A stretch of 64,000 bases of DNA. It comes from Gymnopilus junonius. Lineage: Eukaryota > Basidiomycota > Agaricomycetes > Agaricales > Galerinaceae. Below, piece by piece: positions 21,575-34,770 of this stretch. Location of the stretch: NCBI GenBank assembly GCA_015501075.1, contig JADNYJ010000091.1, positions 62,001 through 126,000 on the forward strand, given 5' to 3'. The notes below the pieces were generated by a model. That model was not told where the DNA came from. It made no database searches and saw only the letters and a list, made by a program, of their open reading frames with translations. The translations under genes and the position numbers were made by a program. The first letter of the stretch is position 1, and every line of letters starts with the position of its first letter.

Positions 21575-24500
21575 ATGTCGGGCGACTCTTCGACTCGCTC
21601 TGACTTGATCGACGTGTAAGTTGACTCTTACAAATTTCTTAAGCTGAATCATGCTCAATTATTTATGTAGGACCTATTTCCAACTTCATTCCATTCTCTC
21701 CGGGCATCAGGATGGTGTTCATCCCGAACAAATCAAAGCATACCTAGAACCACGCAAGGCAGTCCTCAGCCGAGTGACACATCCTTTTGGAGAGCCCTCT
21801 GAGGCTTCAAAAAAAGCGGTCGAGAGCGGCAATGTCACCTTGCCCGACGGAGTCGCGTTACGCGTCGAAGAAGGCGACAAAGAATTTATCTTTGCCATTA
21901 GCTCAAAATTGCAGATAGATGAAATCCAAGCTCTCATTTTTCTCCGTTCATTCCTGTACAACCAGGGCATGCCACCCATCTCTGACCCGACTTCAACTTC
22001 CGTTATGGCCGCTGAACTGGTAGAAGCTATCAGTCCATTCTACTACTCCGAGCGTCTGCACGCCCTCCGGGTTCTCATTCCTCTTTTCAGAGCGAAAGAG
22101 AACGCCGATGATCCCCTATACGACGTTGCTACTGTATTTTTGCCTGAAATCATTCCTGACGGCCCGAAGTTTATAGAGGGTGTCATTAGCACCTACCTGT
22201 CCAAGAGCAAGGCAAAGTTACCGGAGAAGTACAGGGAGGATCCGAGAGGTGCAACTAGCTGGGCGAAGCAGAATGTGAGGGAGCAGCTGGTACTTCTTGA
22301 AGTACTGTTCTGGGCTATGTGGGGTTTCGTGCCTTGCAGTGGGCCTTTGGTGGTGAAGATCTTTGAAGCGGCGTACAACACAAACCTGGGATCGACTCAA
22401 GTGAACAGCACACTCCTCCTGGACGACGAAAGCGTACAGCTTCAACAGGACTGTGCTGCCATCTGGATTTTAGTCACCCTTGAAGTACTGGAACTCGAAA
22501 CAGTGGGTGAACCCCAAAGTATCGAGCTATCGGAGACACCTTCTAGAACAGACTTGTATTACGCGTCCCCTGATAGCCTTAAGCGGATCCACGACATCGT
22601 CACCTCACATTCGACAGCCAATACGCGTGTACATTCCTTGCATGGACATATGTTCTCTCCAGGCTCCATGCAAGGCCTCAGAAACACCTGAAAATAATGC
22701 CATCCCTCAATCATTCACAACCCTTCTGGAATACATCAATCCCCCTACAGTAGGCCGGCCGTACACGAAGGAACTTCGCAGGGAGCCTGCGCATGTGCAA
22801 ATGGCTAAAGCAGCACTTGAGCCTGAGGTTGGGCTGCTGAAGCTTGTAGAAAATTTGTTGACAAATTCGCCGGTGTTTGTGACTGCGTTGGCGTGGAAGA
22901 GGGGGTCTTCGGTGACAGATCCTAATGCGATCGCGTATCGCTCTGTAATGAAAGGTAAGCGTTTTTAATTAGCTGAATAGAGCTTCCTGAATGTCATTTC
23001 GTCGGGGCTGTCGAGGAACGAGGTTGGGCTGTTGTCCACGTGTCTTTCATCTGTCGTTCCGGCAAACACTGCTCAGTGGCGTATAAGGTCATCTATGGAT
23101 ACCTGCTGTCACTGCCAACCTCGGGTACATTTTCATGGAGAGCAAGGGCAACGGAAGTCAAATGCCCAATCCTCTGTCAGCAGTGTTATACCACAATTTT
23201 TTTGATTGGAATGAGTTATTTTTTTTCGTCTATTCTGACTCCAACTTCATTCAACAGGTTTAATCATCACCCTTGTCGAACTCGTCCGGTCGAGCAAATC
23301 CCCGATTTTGAAGGTTTTGTCGAAGTATGGATTGCTCTCTTTGGACGGAGCGAGAGTCTTTCCGTCTCTGGGATCTGCGCCCAGTTTTGGCAAACGGACT
23401 GGCACCATGGGATCAGCCGCCGCGCTATATTTGACGTTGCTCGCTCTCGGTTTCCGATCCAAGTTCGCCCTCTGCTGCGTCTGTTGAGGGTACTGACGGG
23501 CGTTGGGTTTTTGGATACAGATTCACTGTATGTAGGGGACTATGCGTTGCAGAGCAACTTGAACCACTGAGCCCTGATCGGGAGTTATGTGATCGGTTTG
23601 TGTACCATTACATGTCAAGACTATCCACCTACTCGCAGGTCATCCCTGTAAGCGCGTGCACAGGCGCTCATGCGCTATACGAGCGTCAAGCGAACGCTAT
23701 GGATCTAATTCAAATGATCATAGCCGCAGCAATAATAAAGGCACAGCCGGACCTGGGCTAACCTATGTCAACGTCCGTCCTATACGCTTACCAGGTGGTT
23801 CGGTGCTTCCTGCACGCAGTGTTGGGCGTCTATTGAGTGGGGATGGTGGGGAGTATATCGTTATTGGGTGGCAGCATGAGCATTCGGGGTGGAAGATTAT
23901 TTTAGAAATTTTGACGGATTATGTGAATCGACGGAGAGTGGATTATACGAGTGGAGGAAGGGTCCCTAGGTCGGGTGCAGGTGGTCACCAGCAGCAGCAA
24001 CAACAACAACAACATCCACTCAAGACATTCACCATCCCAGAAGCGGGTATGGAGCTGGACGCAGAGGGCGATGAGGCTGCGATCACAGACGCACTGGACC
24101 TTGTGCGGAGCCTGATACAAGACAACGCAGCGCAAGCCAGTATGCTGATGCACCATCTCGAAGAAGGCGAACCAGTGGTATCTCACGCGACTTCGGAGAT
24201 GGAGCCCCCGGATTTGGTGCAGCTCACGACGATGATTTTGGAGGAGGCTCTGTCAAGAACGAATGGACGTGCTAGGTCGGAGGCGGGACCAACAAAGCTT
24301 ATCATCTCTGCCATCAGCGTTCTTCTGACTTGCTTGCGATTCCGACTATTCAAATCGGGTTTGGTTGTACATAAGGTCCACCACCACCCTCTTTGGATCG
24401 GATGTGGCCCCTGGGTTTGCTTCCGTCGCTCTGGCAGGCTGAGAGAGCCACTGGGCACTATACAATGACCTCTCACTTCTCCATCTAGTCGAACAACTTT

Positions 24501-27500
24501 TCCGAGAAGCTTTCGTATCCATTGTGCCCGAAAACACCAAATTGCAGCAACTGAAGGAAGAAGTGCTACTTCGAGCTGCTCGGTTCGTGCATACCGAGAT
24601 CTGGGTGGAACACATGACATGGAAATATGCTCAGCTAGGAGATCGATTCGAGATTGGGACTCGAATAGCGTCTTTGTACATTCAGGTCCTGGAGAACACT
24701 CCTCCTACATTGCAGGATAGGCCGTTCCCCATCCTTAGCCAAGCTGTAGGCGACATCTTACTCTTCAAAGCAGCAACGTCGACGATAAGCCCGCTGGTGA
24801 CTTCCATTGCGAGTGGACAGCATGCGCTTAGGATGTTATATAATTCGAAGAGGCTTGGCGATGTTCGGAGGCTTATTTTCCTCTTGCAAGCAAATCTGCA
24901 TTTATCAAGACTGGTGTTGACGCTCAAGATGAATTCAACTTCGGGGAGCCGCATGGCGTCTAAAGCATGTTTGCTTGAACAAGCTCTGTCTGCGCGTGTG
25001 AGTGGTGGAGGGGCAGGTGCTTCAGTGGCTCGTATGGACCCAACAATTGCGAAACACGATCCCATAGACGTCTTGGCGAGTTACATCAAAGACAGAGGCG
25101 TCGGTAGTCTTGTACCTGTCGAAGCTGCCCGAGTTCTGTGTGCACTAGTCACCTCTCTTTCCATTTCCGGTTCTCAGCCCTCGCCTCCAACAATTATAGG
25201 ACACTTGACCAACCCAGAAGCGACAGTGGCCTCGCTGGTCAGGATCATACAACACCCCTATGATGAGCTCGCACTGAGGAAGACGGTTTGGGGATTTGTG
25301 AGTCTGGCGGTGGATAAGGAGCCTGCGCTTGCTACGCTTTTTGTGGAAGGGAGATCGAGAGGACCGGGAGAGTTTAGGATGGAGAGCAAGGATAAGGATA
25401 AGGACGAGAAAGGCAAGGAGGGAGGAAGGGACAAGGGAAAGGGAAAGCAAAAGGAAGGCGAGGAACCACCCAGTCGGCCCACGTCCAGTAGTGCTCTAGA
25501 CGCTGCTCGTGAAATTTTGGTGACATGGAAGGAGCTATGGGAGGCCAACCCACTCCTCTTAGCCTGTGTCTTCAGATTTCTGGATACCGTGTGGCAGCAT
25601 TTCTTGGAACACAAGAACGTGCTGGAACCTTTGCGGAAAGATAAGGAGTTTTGGGAGAGGGTGGTGGGTGTTGCTTGTGAGGAGATTGGGCCTGTTCCGG
25701 CTTACGAAACAACGGAAACCATTACCGTTGAGGGTGTCCGGCGGTCAAATTTTCATGAAGCAATCCAGACACATACCTACAAGACTTTGGTCAAATCGTT
25801 TGCTATCCACATCGTCACCCATGATATTGGTCTACACATTCAGCTTCATGGTTCAGAGGTACCGCTCTCGAAGCCACAAAGTTATCTCTCGCTGGAGCCC
25901 TACCTCAACTCTCAAGACCAACTCACCGATATGCTTGCTGAAGCAGCTCCCAGCTCATGTGCTCCTGAAATGCATGATAAGCTAACTGAACTACTGAAAC
26001 GATATTTCCCTGGGTTGACATTGCAGCAGCTGGAAGCGCAGGAGCCGTTGGTGGACAGGGATTATGGGGACAATTTTAGATTCTCAATGTCGCTTTTAAG
26101 GGCAAGATTACAAGCGTACCCGCTGGAGGCTGATGGGATGGATGACCCTGCGGAGGAAGTGGAGAAGCTGCTGTTTTCCACCAATCTCAATCTGTCGCTC
26201 ATCCATTCCGAGTCGGCCGTACTGGAGTCATGGGTGAAGTTGCTCAAGCAGGTCATACCATATCTTAGGATGGATAAGGTTGTAAGGCCGATCGTGCTCT
26301 CTATTGCTGCGTCATTGTCTTTCGACATCTCAAGGGAAACTAGGGAAGGGGATATGATGTCTACGATCCATGGAACCAGATTATCTCTCATTCTGGCTTT
26401 GCTAGAGATTGCGTGGTTCTCATCTTCGGAGAAGAAAGAAGAAGTAGACCCTTTCATCGAGCTAGTGAAGAACCTGCGGAATATCATCCTGAATGACGCA
26501 CAATCGCCACCAAGATCATTCCTTTCGAATTTACCCAACCCATTCCATCGTGTCCTCCTGCAAATCATCTTTTTCTGTATCAAGCAGGCTAGGAGTCTAT
26601 TAGGCCGACCCAAAGCGTTGATTGCTCAACAGCGTCTCGACATCGCTCTTACAGTTGAGCCTACACTCAACTTTGTCATTGATTCACTGAACTTTGTGTT
26701 CAACGCTGCACGGACAAGAGCTGATGTTGACCTTGATCGAGACATGGAGCTCCTCGTGACCGTCTTTGAGCAATGCACACGTCCGGAAATTGATGTGTCT
26801 TCTGTTCAATGGCTTACACGGTGTCAAGAGACGGATATCATTAGAGCGAGTTTAGAGCTCTATGTGCACATTGACCTTGTCGGGCTCTCCGACCTTCCTC
26901 TCCTACTCTCTCGCAAACAACCTCTCTATGCCTCTCATATCCTCCTTTCCACATGGCATTAGTCACAAATCCAGCAGGCGCAGAACGGTTCGCTAGTGGA
27001 GGCGTTTTGTCGGCGTACAGCAACAACTTCATTAGCTCCGCTATCAGTTCTGGTATGATCGACGTTGTATTACCCGAACTCCCAGGTCAGCGAAGTCCGG
27101 CGCATCTTGCGTACTGCTCTATGATCTCTATTGTGGCTATGGTTCTCGCTGCTCTCGGACGCCAGAATCACTACTTTGATGCGGATGCCTGTGGGTTCAT
27201 CCAATTTTATGGTGGCCAGATTTCGCGTGCACTCTCGTGGACGATCGGAGATCCCATCACACTGCCTCTGGTAGAAGAAATTGACCAAGTGATCAATATT
27301 TTCTACGCCATTGCCACCAGCGTGCCCACTTCTGCCAAATCAAATCCAGTAGTCGACAAGGTTCTAAGAGTGTTCACCAACCGCGCTTTACACCTCCTCC
27401 AGCAAGTCAACTATGCGATCACTCATCCAAATCATCTTGCCAGCTTATATGAACCTGTGACGCATGAAGAGAGGCTAGGTTCGAGAAGGCACAGAGCACA

Positions 27501-28284
27501 CAACCAGATCCGACGAAGACACCTTTCGTGAGGCATCTAATTCACAGATTCTTCCAAATCTCGGCCAGCCTTGTCGGAACACTGGTCGTGATCAGCAAGG
27601 CAGAGATGGTGCTCTTGAGTGGTGTTGAAGACTGGCCTGTTGGTGAGGCATTGATTGTTCCTGTATGTATCTTTCTTCATGATCTTTCATAGTTAATACT
27701 TACGCTGCTTTCCTTTCTTTTTAGCACTCGAAAGTTGTTTTGGGAGAGCCTGCATCACTAGGCACACTGCTAGAGCTGGGTAATCGCACTTTGGATATAC
27801 TCCGCAACCTTGTTCAGCGACCTCCTGGTCAAAACTTTCCGATGGACCAAACCTTCCCGGATCCTACACTACTGCCTTAGGTGTCAAGGAAGGCGTCATC
27901 CTCGCCCGAAGGAACCTAGAAGAGATACTGCTTTACTCCGTCACACAGCTGGCAATGTGGTTATCCAAGCCTGACTTTGACAGTGCCCCTCAAAGCATGG
28001 ATGCCGACGCAGAAGGGGACGCTATGGACATCAGTCGTGCTGACGTAATCGGTGCCAAGGAAAGACGGGGGACGACTACGACACCTTCGACCAGGTCCTC
28101 AATCACAATGGCTGAGCGGCTGAGGCGGGGGATGACGGGAGAGATGGCTGGGGACCTACAGTCCCTGTTGACGAAATCCAAACCGATTATTATCGCCAGC
28201 GACACTATCATTGGCAAACCTTCTGTTGATCTTACGCAGGTGTTATTGAACTTCCTTCATGAGCGGATAACTGGACCGTCATGA
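21575..28284 (+). CDS. nup188: Nucleoporin Nup188 (inner ring), reading frame interrupted by many small frameshifts
   Basis: Exon 1 is 21575-21615 (MSGDSSTRSDLIDV) and is followed by a 55-bp intron. The large scaffold starts at 21671. Landmarks: PFGEPSEASKKAVESG, IDEIQALIFLRSFLYNQGMP, LLEVLFWAMWGFVPCSGP, ALAWKRGSSVTDPNAIAYRS, FVEVWIALFGRSESLS, an SH3-like insert LPGGSVLPARSVGRLLSGD...GWQHEHSGWK, a polyglutamine run (about 23989-24013), a clean 812-residue stretch 24524-26962, FISSAISSGMIDVVLPELP, and a C-terminus ending LLNFLHERITGPS. This is the Nup188 architecture of the nuclear pore inner ring; the SH3-like insert favours Nup188 over Nup192. Coding frames shift at about 23.1, 23.13, 23.26, 23.3, 23.53, 23.69, 24.3-24.47, 26.94, 27.48 and 27.88 kb. 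The change near 22.67 kb can be a 64-bp intron. Expected length is about 2,100 residues. Confidence 0.8.
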
Positions 28285-28523
28285 CCAGACATTCTTTATC
28301 TTTTCTGCAAATGTTCTTCCTTCCGTTTCCTTATTCATCTTCAAATACCACGATTAGATTCCGTCTTCATTTTGCTTTCTTTTTCTCCTGTGCTTTCTCC
28401 TTGTCACGGCATGGAAGGAAAGTCAATGTCTTATTGTACCCTACCCTCCAACTAAAAGTACATGCAGTAGTTCGGTTTTTGTTAAACGTGTATACTATAT
28501 AGTCGTTTGTGTTGTTGTAGAAG

Positions 28524-29937
28524 CTATCGTGTGAGGACGTCCGCTCCGTTTTCGGTGATGAGTACCATATGCTCTGCTTGTGCGCTGCGCGCACAGTTCT
28601 AGCATGGTGATGTCAGAATAAGCTATGAGCCCAAAGGATATGGCAACTCACCTCTGTCGACGCTGCCCATCCGTCTGGGAATATCCAGCCCCGAGGATTC
28701 CGACCTTGGATGATAGCAGGCTGCATGAGCCGGAAAACATGTCAATTCTGACCGTCGACACGCAAAAAAAAAAATTCGCTTGCCTCAATAGTGAAGCAAT
28801 GGCCTGGTTCCATTACTCCTGGTTCATCGTTGCCTACCAACAAATGTCAGTTATTATTGGATTCCAAAAGTGAGGAATGAGACGACGTACGGGAATGAAT
28901 GATCCATGGTGGTGAATGGAACACGCTGCCAATTCCATGCCCGGTGAATTGTGAAGAGACGGAGTAGTTTTTATCCCGAATGTATTCGTGTATTGTGTCT
29001 CCAATCGCTTTGAACGGTCTTCCTGGTTCACAGATGGCGATAGCGCGTTCTAGGGAGGTATTAGTCACTTCTATAAGCTCTTTGCCTGGTTCGTCCTGAA
29101 GTCGCATAATCATAAGCGAAATGGGCAGAATGGGCAAAAAAAAAGAGGGAAACGCACGACATCGCCCACCAGGAATGTCTCCGACGTGTCACCGTGGTAG
29201 CCATTGAGGAATAATGTGATGTCTATGTTGATGATGTCTCCATTTTCTAAAGGCCGACTGAACGACAAAAACTGGTATGAGGTTTTGAATTTGGACATAG
29301 AAAAAGACAAACTCGTCTGGTATACCGTGTACGATGATGTTATTGATACTACAATGTGATTCCGTTGAGCAAGGGCAATAGCTTGCGCAAGGTAACTATA
29401 CGTACCTGGTGCAACAAGAACGAGGGTATCCCTGGTAATGCAAAGGTGATGGGTAGACGGAGTGAGAGACTATAAAGTCGTGGACAGCTGAGTCTATGGT
29501 ATCCGTGGTCACGCCAACCTCAAAAAGAGGTGTCAGTTCGATACCCAAGAAATAACGCCAGTTGCACACACCTTTACCTGAGACCCAGCAAACTTTTTGA
29601 CTTTCTTTGCTAATTGCGCAGCCGCGCGTAACCTGGACTCTTCTTCACCTCCTAGTTTTATCTTCCCAGAACCAAATTTGGTTTTAGGGTCTGGAATTCC
29701 GTCAGGAGTGAGAGCATACGGCGGTTTGAGAATATGCCCAGGAACTCGTCGAGGTTGAATGTGAGAAACTCCGAAGATGAACGGTTCTTCAGGGAGGATG
29801 ACGCTGTAGTTTCCGAAGTCTTCCACGTCGTCCTGGTTTGTGCTGAATTTCCTTGGGAAACGCGCCAGATACCTTGGGTACTTGTTCGTGACGTTCCAGT
29901 AAGCCAGGTCCAACCACCTCCGCGTCAAACTTCGCAT
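28524..29937 (-). CDS. Methionine aminopeptidase type 1, mitochondrial-type
   Basis: Several exons on the minus strand from ATG 29937 to TAG 28524-28526. The N-terminus ([15 protein letters not shown], then [16 protein letters not shown]) is basic and free of acidic residues, typical of a mitochondrial presequence. It is followed by HILKPPYAL. The metalloprotease core shows the type-1 sites: [17 protein letters not shown] (His), IINIDITLF and [10 protein letters not shown] (metal Asp pair), [11 protein letters not shown] (metal His), PGHCFTIEP (metal Glu) and a C-terminal Glu before [13 protein letters not shown]. It removes initiator methionine from organellar or nascent proteins. No zinc-finger N-terminus of the cytosolic form is present. 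It is convergent with Nup188. Confidence 0.88.
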
Positions 29938-32067
29938 GGTATACCTAGAGGTGCCGCCTTATGAATAGTTGTCCTTGTTTCGCGTTATGGGAGATCTGCC
30001 AGAGCAGCATGAATTGGCGCACACGGTCTAGAAGAAAGTAGAGTGAAGGATTTCAATGAGCGAAATCGCACTCTGCACGACGAGAGCGATCAAATGAACA
30101 TCTTATCTTATCTGATATACAGGTAATTCTGCGAGGAATGGTGTCTGCTCTATGTAGTTCAAACGTAGTTGGTATGCAGAATAGAACCCCATGCGGCGCC
30201 TCTTTAAAATTTTGGCATCTTGCCTTCTGTAAAAATATGGCAACAAATTGTCCTTTCCAACACTTGGGTAAGCATAGACGAAGTACAACATATTGACAAT
30301 TCAGAACGAAGATATATTTCTCCTGAGCTTGCCCTAAGCGACGAATTTTCTGTTGGGAAATAGTCCCTTGACAAGGCTGCTTTTAGGTTGCTTCATGAGT
30401 CCTACCTGGGGCTGAGAACAAGATACTACGTCTATGAACCATGAAGGGTCATGTACCATTCACAAGAAGCATGTTTCTCGGAAGTCATGAAATGCTGGAG
30501 CCCGGAATGATGAGGTAACTTCCATGCCAATTAGATGCTTGTTGTGCTGGATAACCTGCATGGTATAATATAGAGTATAAGAACATATCTCGACATATAG
30601 AGAAGAACACGATCGCCTTCGGGAAAACTCAGCAGAAACTACGGTAATTTTTTAGAATTCTTACCTACAGCTTATTTATTGATCATATTTAATCTATGGA
30701 TGAGCAGAAAAGAGGCTGATGACGGTGATGGTGTTATCAGCGGCGTCGGCTTCCCCTTTGCCTGCAGACCTTGTACGTGCCTCGTAATATGGAACATTGA
30801 AGAATGATACTGACAGAGTCTGGTTTCATGAGGCAAGGCAGCATATGAACAACCGATTTTGGTCTAAGCGTTACCGAAGATTCGTTTAACCACAACATCA
30901 TATCTTTAGACAAAGAAATATTTCGGACGGAATGTTGCTTATTGATAATTTTAAGGCCTACAGTTAATGAATATAAGCCACTTGAACGAGTCTTAGTTTC
31001 GCCGCAAATATGGTATCATGCGCCTTGATTTTGATGTACTGATTGCGTTCGGTTTGCAGCATTCATAGTTGAAGTACTTAGATTCATGATGTTGGATTGT
31101 CCACAACCAAAATTTTTCAAATATCAGGATCGGGGGACCAAGGGTCCTCAGCTAAGTCGAGGTAGCGCGGACCTAAAAGCTTTGGCCCTATGATAAAAGT
31201 TATTCTTCTAAGTTTCATAGGTAAAATATTAAAGGGACGATACCAGTAAACGCATGTCCTCATCAATAGACCAGAGTAGTCGGTAGAAACCCAATGGGTA
31301 AGTTGAGAACAAGAAAGCGCAGAACGTTGAATGAAAAGAATGAGAATACAAAAGCAAATCAAAAAGGTGGAGGAAATTTAAGTATAGGTCTTGATCACAT
31401 GATTAAGCCTAGACTCAATATTTACGCAAGCATGCCTTGGCCTTTCACTTCGCTCAAAGCGCTCCTTATCCAGGTTCTCTATTGTCTTCAACTGGCTCAT
31501 TTTTAGCTTTATCTTCATATAACTGGGTTACCACCGGACAACACATGCCTCCCGGTCGGCGGTCACTACTACCCATTTATCCACCTTCGTTTATTTGCCT
31601 TGAGATCGAATTAGGATGAGGATTATATTTGAAGCCCGATAAAAGAACGCGTAGAAGGGTCCTATCTATCTATAGGCGCCTCTGTCTTGACTCTTCTCCT
31701 GCCGTTTCGTGCCTGGTCGTTGATGCCAGTAATCTCCTTCCTAAACGGTTCGCCCTGCTTTTGGTATAGCTGATACCACCGCTCCATGCCATTCGATCTG
31801 TCGCCTTTGGGTTTGCATTTCTCCAATTTGGCACGGCTTTTCGATTTAACCAGTGCAGGTCTCCATATGTCAAAAGCTTTGCGTGTGTAACCCCGCATGC
31901 TCACTTGGCCTATAACCCTTTGACGTCCATTATAAGTCTAGTTATCAGCTGATGTTGTCCAATCCGATGGCCTCTTTGACAGTTGTATACACTGTCAATA
32001 ATGGCCCTGTGGTCGGGATATAATCGTTCGATAAATTCAAACGAAGAGCTTGGCTTCTTGGTGTCCA
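29938..32067. other. 2.1-kb intergenic region
   Basis: No frame with recognisable coding character on either strand. A minus-strand 80-codon frame at 31662-31904 is rich in K and R but has no conserved motif. The region contains the MetAP promoter at the left and the P450-1 promoter at the right. Confidence 0.4.
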
Positions 32068-34142
32068 ATGTCTCCCATCTCCCTACCTGATTTCTCCCAG
32101 ATCGTCCTCATCGTGGTCACAGCCTTATTTTACAGAAGCTGGTTCCGCAATCGAAAAGTAAACGTCTTTGGTTATTTATAACACCGTCGGCCAAAGTTGA
32201 CCATGCACCTCTACTTAGCTTGAGCACATTCCGACTGTCGGGTATTCTACCCCATTTTTGTCTGTTTTCTCTGCTATAAAATTCCTCTTTTCCGGGAGAG
32301 AAATCGTTGAAGAGGGCTATATCAAGGTAAGCTTTCTGTATTACTTTGTATACGCCGAGATTAACCTCAATGACTAGTATCCTGGTCGGGTATGGAAGCT
32401 TCCGATGCTCGATGAATGGTTGGTTGTAGCCAACGGTCGTCAGAGGGTGGAAGATATCAGAAAAGCAAGTGAGGATCATCTCTCTGGAATTAGAAGCAAT
32501 CCTGTAGTACGCGTTTCGCCTCGTTTATTTTGAAATTGATTTTCATTGACACTTCCATTCTAGTTTTATCAGTGGGACTATACAGTTGGACCGGCTGTAT
32601 CAGAAAATCCGTATCACATCAACATCGTCCGTGGGCCACTGACTCGAAATCTAGCCAACCAATTCGATGACATCCGCGAGGAGATGATATTAGCGTTCAA
32701 CGGCATGATTCCTTGCAAAGGACAAGGTGACGTCTTCTGATGTTTCAAAGCGGTTGTACTTCACTGACCCATTTCGTTTTGAAAAATAGAATGGACGACT
32801 GTGCCAGTCTTCGAGGGTCTTATTGAAGTCATCTCTAGAATTACGACGCGCGCGTTTCTAGGACTTGATTTATGTCTGTCCTTAAACGAACTCTACGCCT
32901 CACATCGTATCACTGATCCTTTTATGTTGAATTATCAGGTCGAAATGATGAATTTCGCAAGTTATGTGTGCAATCAACAATGGAGTTGGTCAAAGGGCGA
33001 CTACTCCATCTATTTCCCAACCTTTTGCGACCGTAAGTTACCATACGACATTTTTAAGAGAGAAGGCCGGCTGTTAATTATTTCAACGAAAGGGTCTTGG
33101 GTAAACTGATTACAAATGTGGATGGTGTCCTAACAGGTATTGAAAAGCACATCGCACCAATAGTACATTCTAGATTGGAGGCGGAAAGGATACATGGTTC
33201 CGATTGGCCTGATAAACCAGTGAGCTTCAGCGTTGTCATTTTGTGATACGACGCCGAAACGCGTTATATTGTCAAAGAATGACTTGATTACCTGGTTACT
33301 TGACGCTGCCAAGGCATCTGGGGAAGAACAGACAGTTCGTAACATTGCAAAACGTATAGTAGTATTTAGCTTCGCCTCCACATATTCTTCTGCAGTCGTG
33401 AGTGTTAACCTTACGATTATTATTCTAGTAAGTCTGACCTACTTCACGCAGGCCTTCGCGCAGGCATTATATATGATATCCGAAAGACCCGAATATATTC
33501 AACCTCTCCGTGAAGAGGTTGATTCGGTTATACGCGAAGAAGGTTGGACAAAGGCTGCCGTTGGTCAGCTATACAAGATCGATAGCTTTTTCCGCGAGAC
33601 ACAACGGTTTAATGGACTTGGTCTAGGTCTGTTTTCCTTCTTCCAGCTTCCTGTCAGTAAGTTAGATTTATTCTGTTAGTCCTCATGAGTAGGCGTGTCA
33701 TGAAAGACTTCACATTCTCTGACGGGACTTTTGTCCCTGCAGGAACTCACCTTTGCGTTAACTCATGGGGTAATCACAGGGACGACGAATATTACCGGTC
33801 TGCCGACATCTTTGACGGATTCCGCTTTTCTCGTGAGGATCCTGCTGAACAACCGCTCATGGCTACTCCGACCTTAGATTATAATGCATTTGGACATGGA
33901 AGACCAGCTTGGTACGTCGAGCCTGTTTTCTCATTTCAAACTTCCAAGAATATTAAAAATGTAAGTTTAGTCCAGGACGCTTCTTCGCCGTCGCTGAGTT
34001 GAAGATGATGTTGGGATATATATTGACAACTTACGACTTCAAGCTCGCATACGGTTGTCAGCACAAGATGCAGTGGCTTGAGTCAAAGGTCATTCCGGAT
34101 AAAAACATCAGAATGATGTTTCGGAAGAAGCAGTCGGTGTAG
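32068..34142 (+). CDS. Cytochrome P450 monooxygenase 1
   Basis: A multi-exon gene that assembles without a break from ATG 32068 (MSPISLPDFSQIV and a membrane anchor) to TAG 34142. Sequence order: IPTVGYSTPFLSVFS, YPGRVWKLPMLDEWLVVANG, QWDYTVGPAVSENPYHINIV, GPLTRNLANQFDDI, RAFLGLDLCRNDEF, the I-helix region FSFASTYSSAVAFAQALY, the K-helix FFRETQR (ExxR), FSDGTFVPAGTHLCVNSW, and the heme loop FGHGRPACPGRFFA with the cysteine ligand. A 54-bp intron (gtctgt...ctgttag) explains the apparent frame change before MSRRVMKDF. The layout resembles the agaricomycete CYP512/CYP5144 type, related to ent-kaurene-oxidase-like enzymes. ER membrane; substrate unknown. Confidence 0.87.
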
Positions 34143-34770
34143 GATTTACACTGAAGCTTAGGATTCAGTCTGCTACTTTTTGCAAGAGAAGATACTTATG
34201 TATGTATTTCGAAAGCGATCAATATATATGTAATGCAAATCCGGGATTATGGTATAACCTAGTCATAATCATATCTCTCTGTTCGAATAGTATATCTAAC
34301 ACAATTCCAGCCCTGAATCTGTTTATTCCGTACTAATAAGTCCAGCAGGCAAAGGCAAACATCTCGGAATTTAATTCATCATACGCAAATGAACATGAAC
34401 ATGAAGTCATGAGATAGTAGTATTGTACTAGACAAATGTAACATAGCAAGAGGTCAACCCGAAATTACGACAAGAAATTCATAAGAATGTTGTTGACGAT
34501 GTTAGAATACCGCAGGTTACCAAACCCGAAGAAGAAGCACGGATAATACAATACAAAGCAATTAACAATGCTGAAAACTTCCAATGTGACGAAAAAAGAA
34601 TCGAGATGGGAAAGAGTGTCCGTCTAGAAGAAGAATGCAGCCACTAGCGTAAGAATATCGAAGGAAGATGCGTATATGATCATATATCAAAAAAGGCAAG
34701 AAAAGCAGCTAAATACCTCTAGAATGTGACATCTTCCTGAAATAAATTATACTAATTACCTCACTTCCCT
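34143..34770. other. Intergenic between converging genes
   Basis: About 630 bases, AT-rich, with no gene seen. Holds the 3' ends of P450-1 (+) and the Ser-rich gene (-). Confidence 0.45.

Noticed and set aside
22595..22690. Frame change in Nup188 near 22.67 kb as a further indel
   Set aside because: A phase-0 intron ending ctctccag (64 bp) can explain it, so it is not counted among the certain frameshifts.
24524..26962. 812-codon frame as a separate gene
   Set aside because: Its start lies in the middle of conserved Nup188 sequence that continues from the preceding frames; it is an internal part of Nup188.
31662..31904. 80-codon Lys/Arg-rich minus-strand frame
   Set aside because: No recognisable family, repeat structure or neighbouring exon.
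33625..33690. Apparent stop in P450-1 before the heme region
   Set aside because: Resolved by a 54-bp intron gtctgt...ctgttag that yields GLVLMSRRVMKDF.
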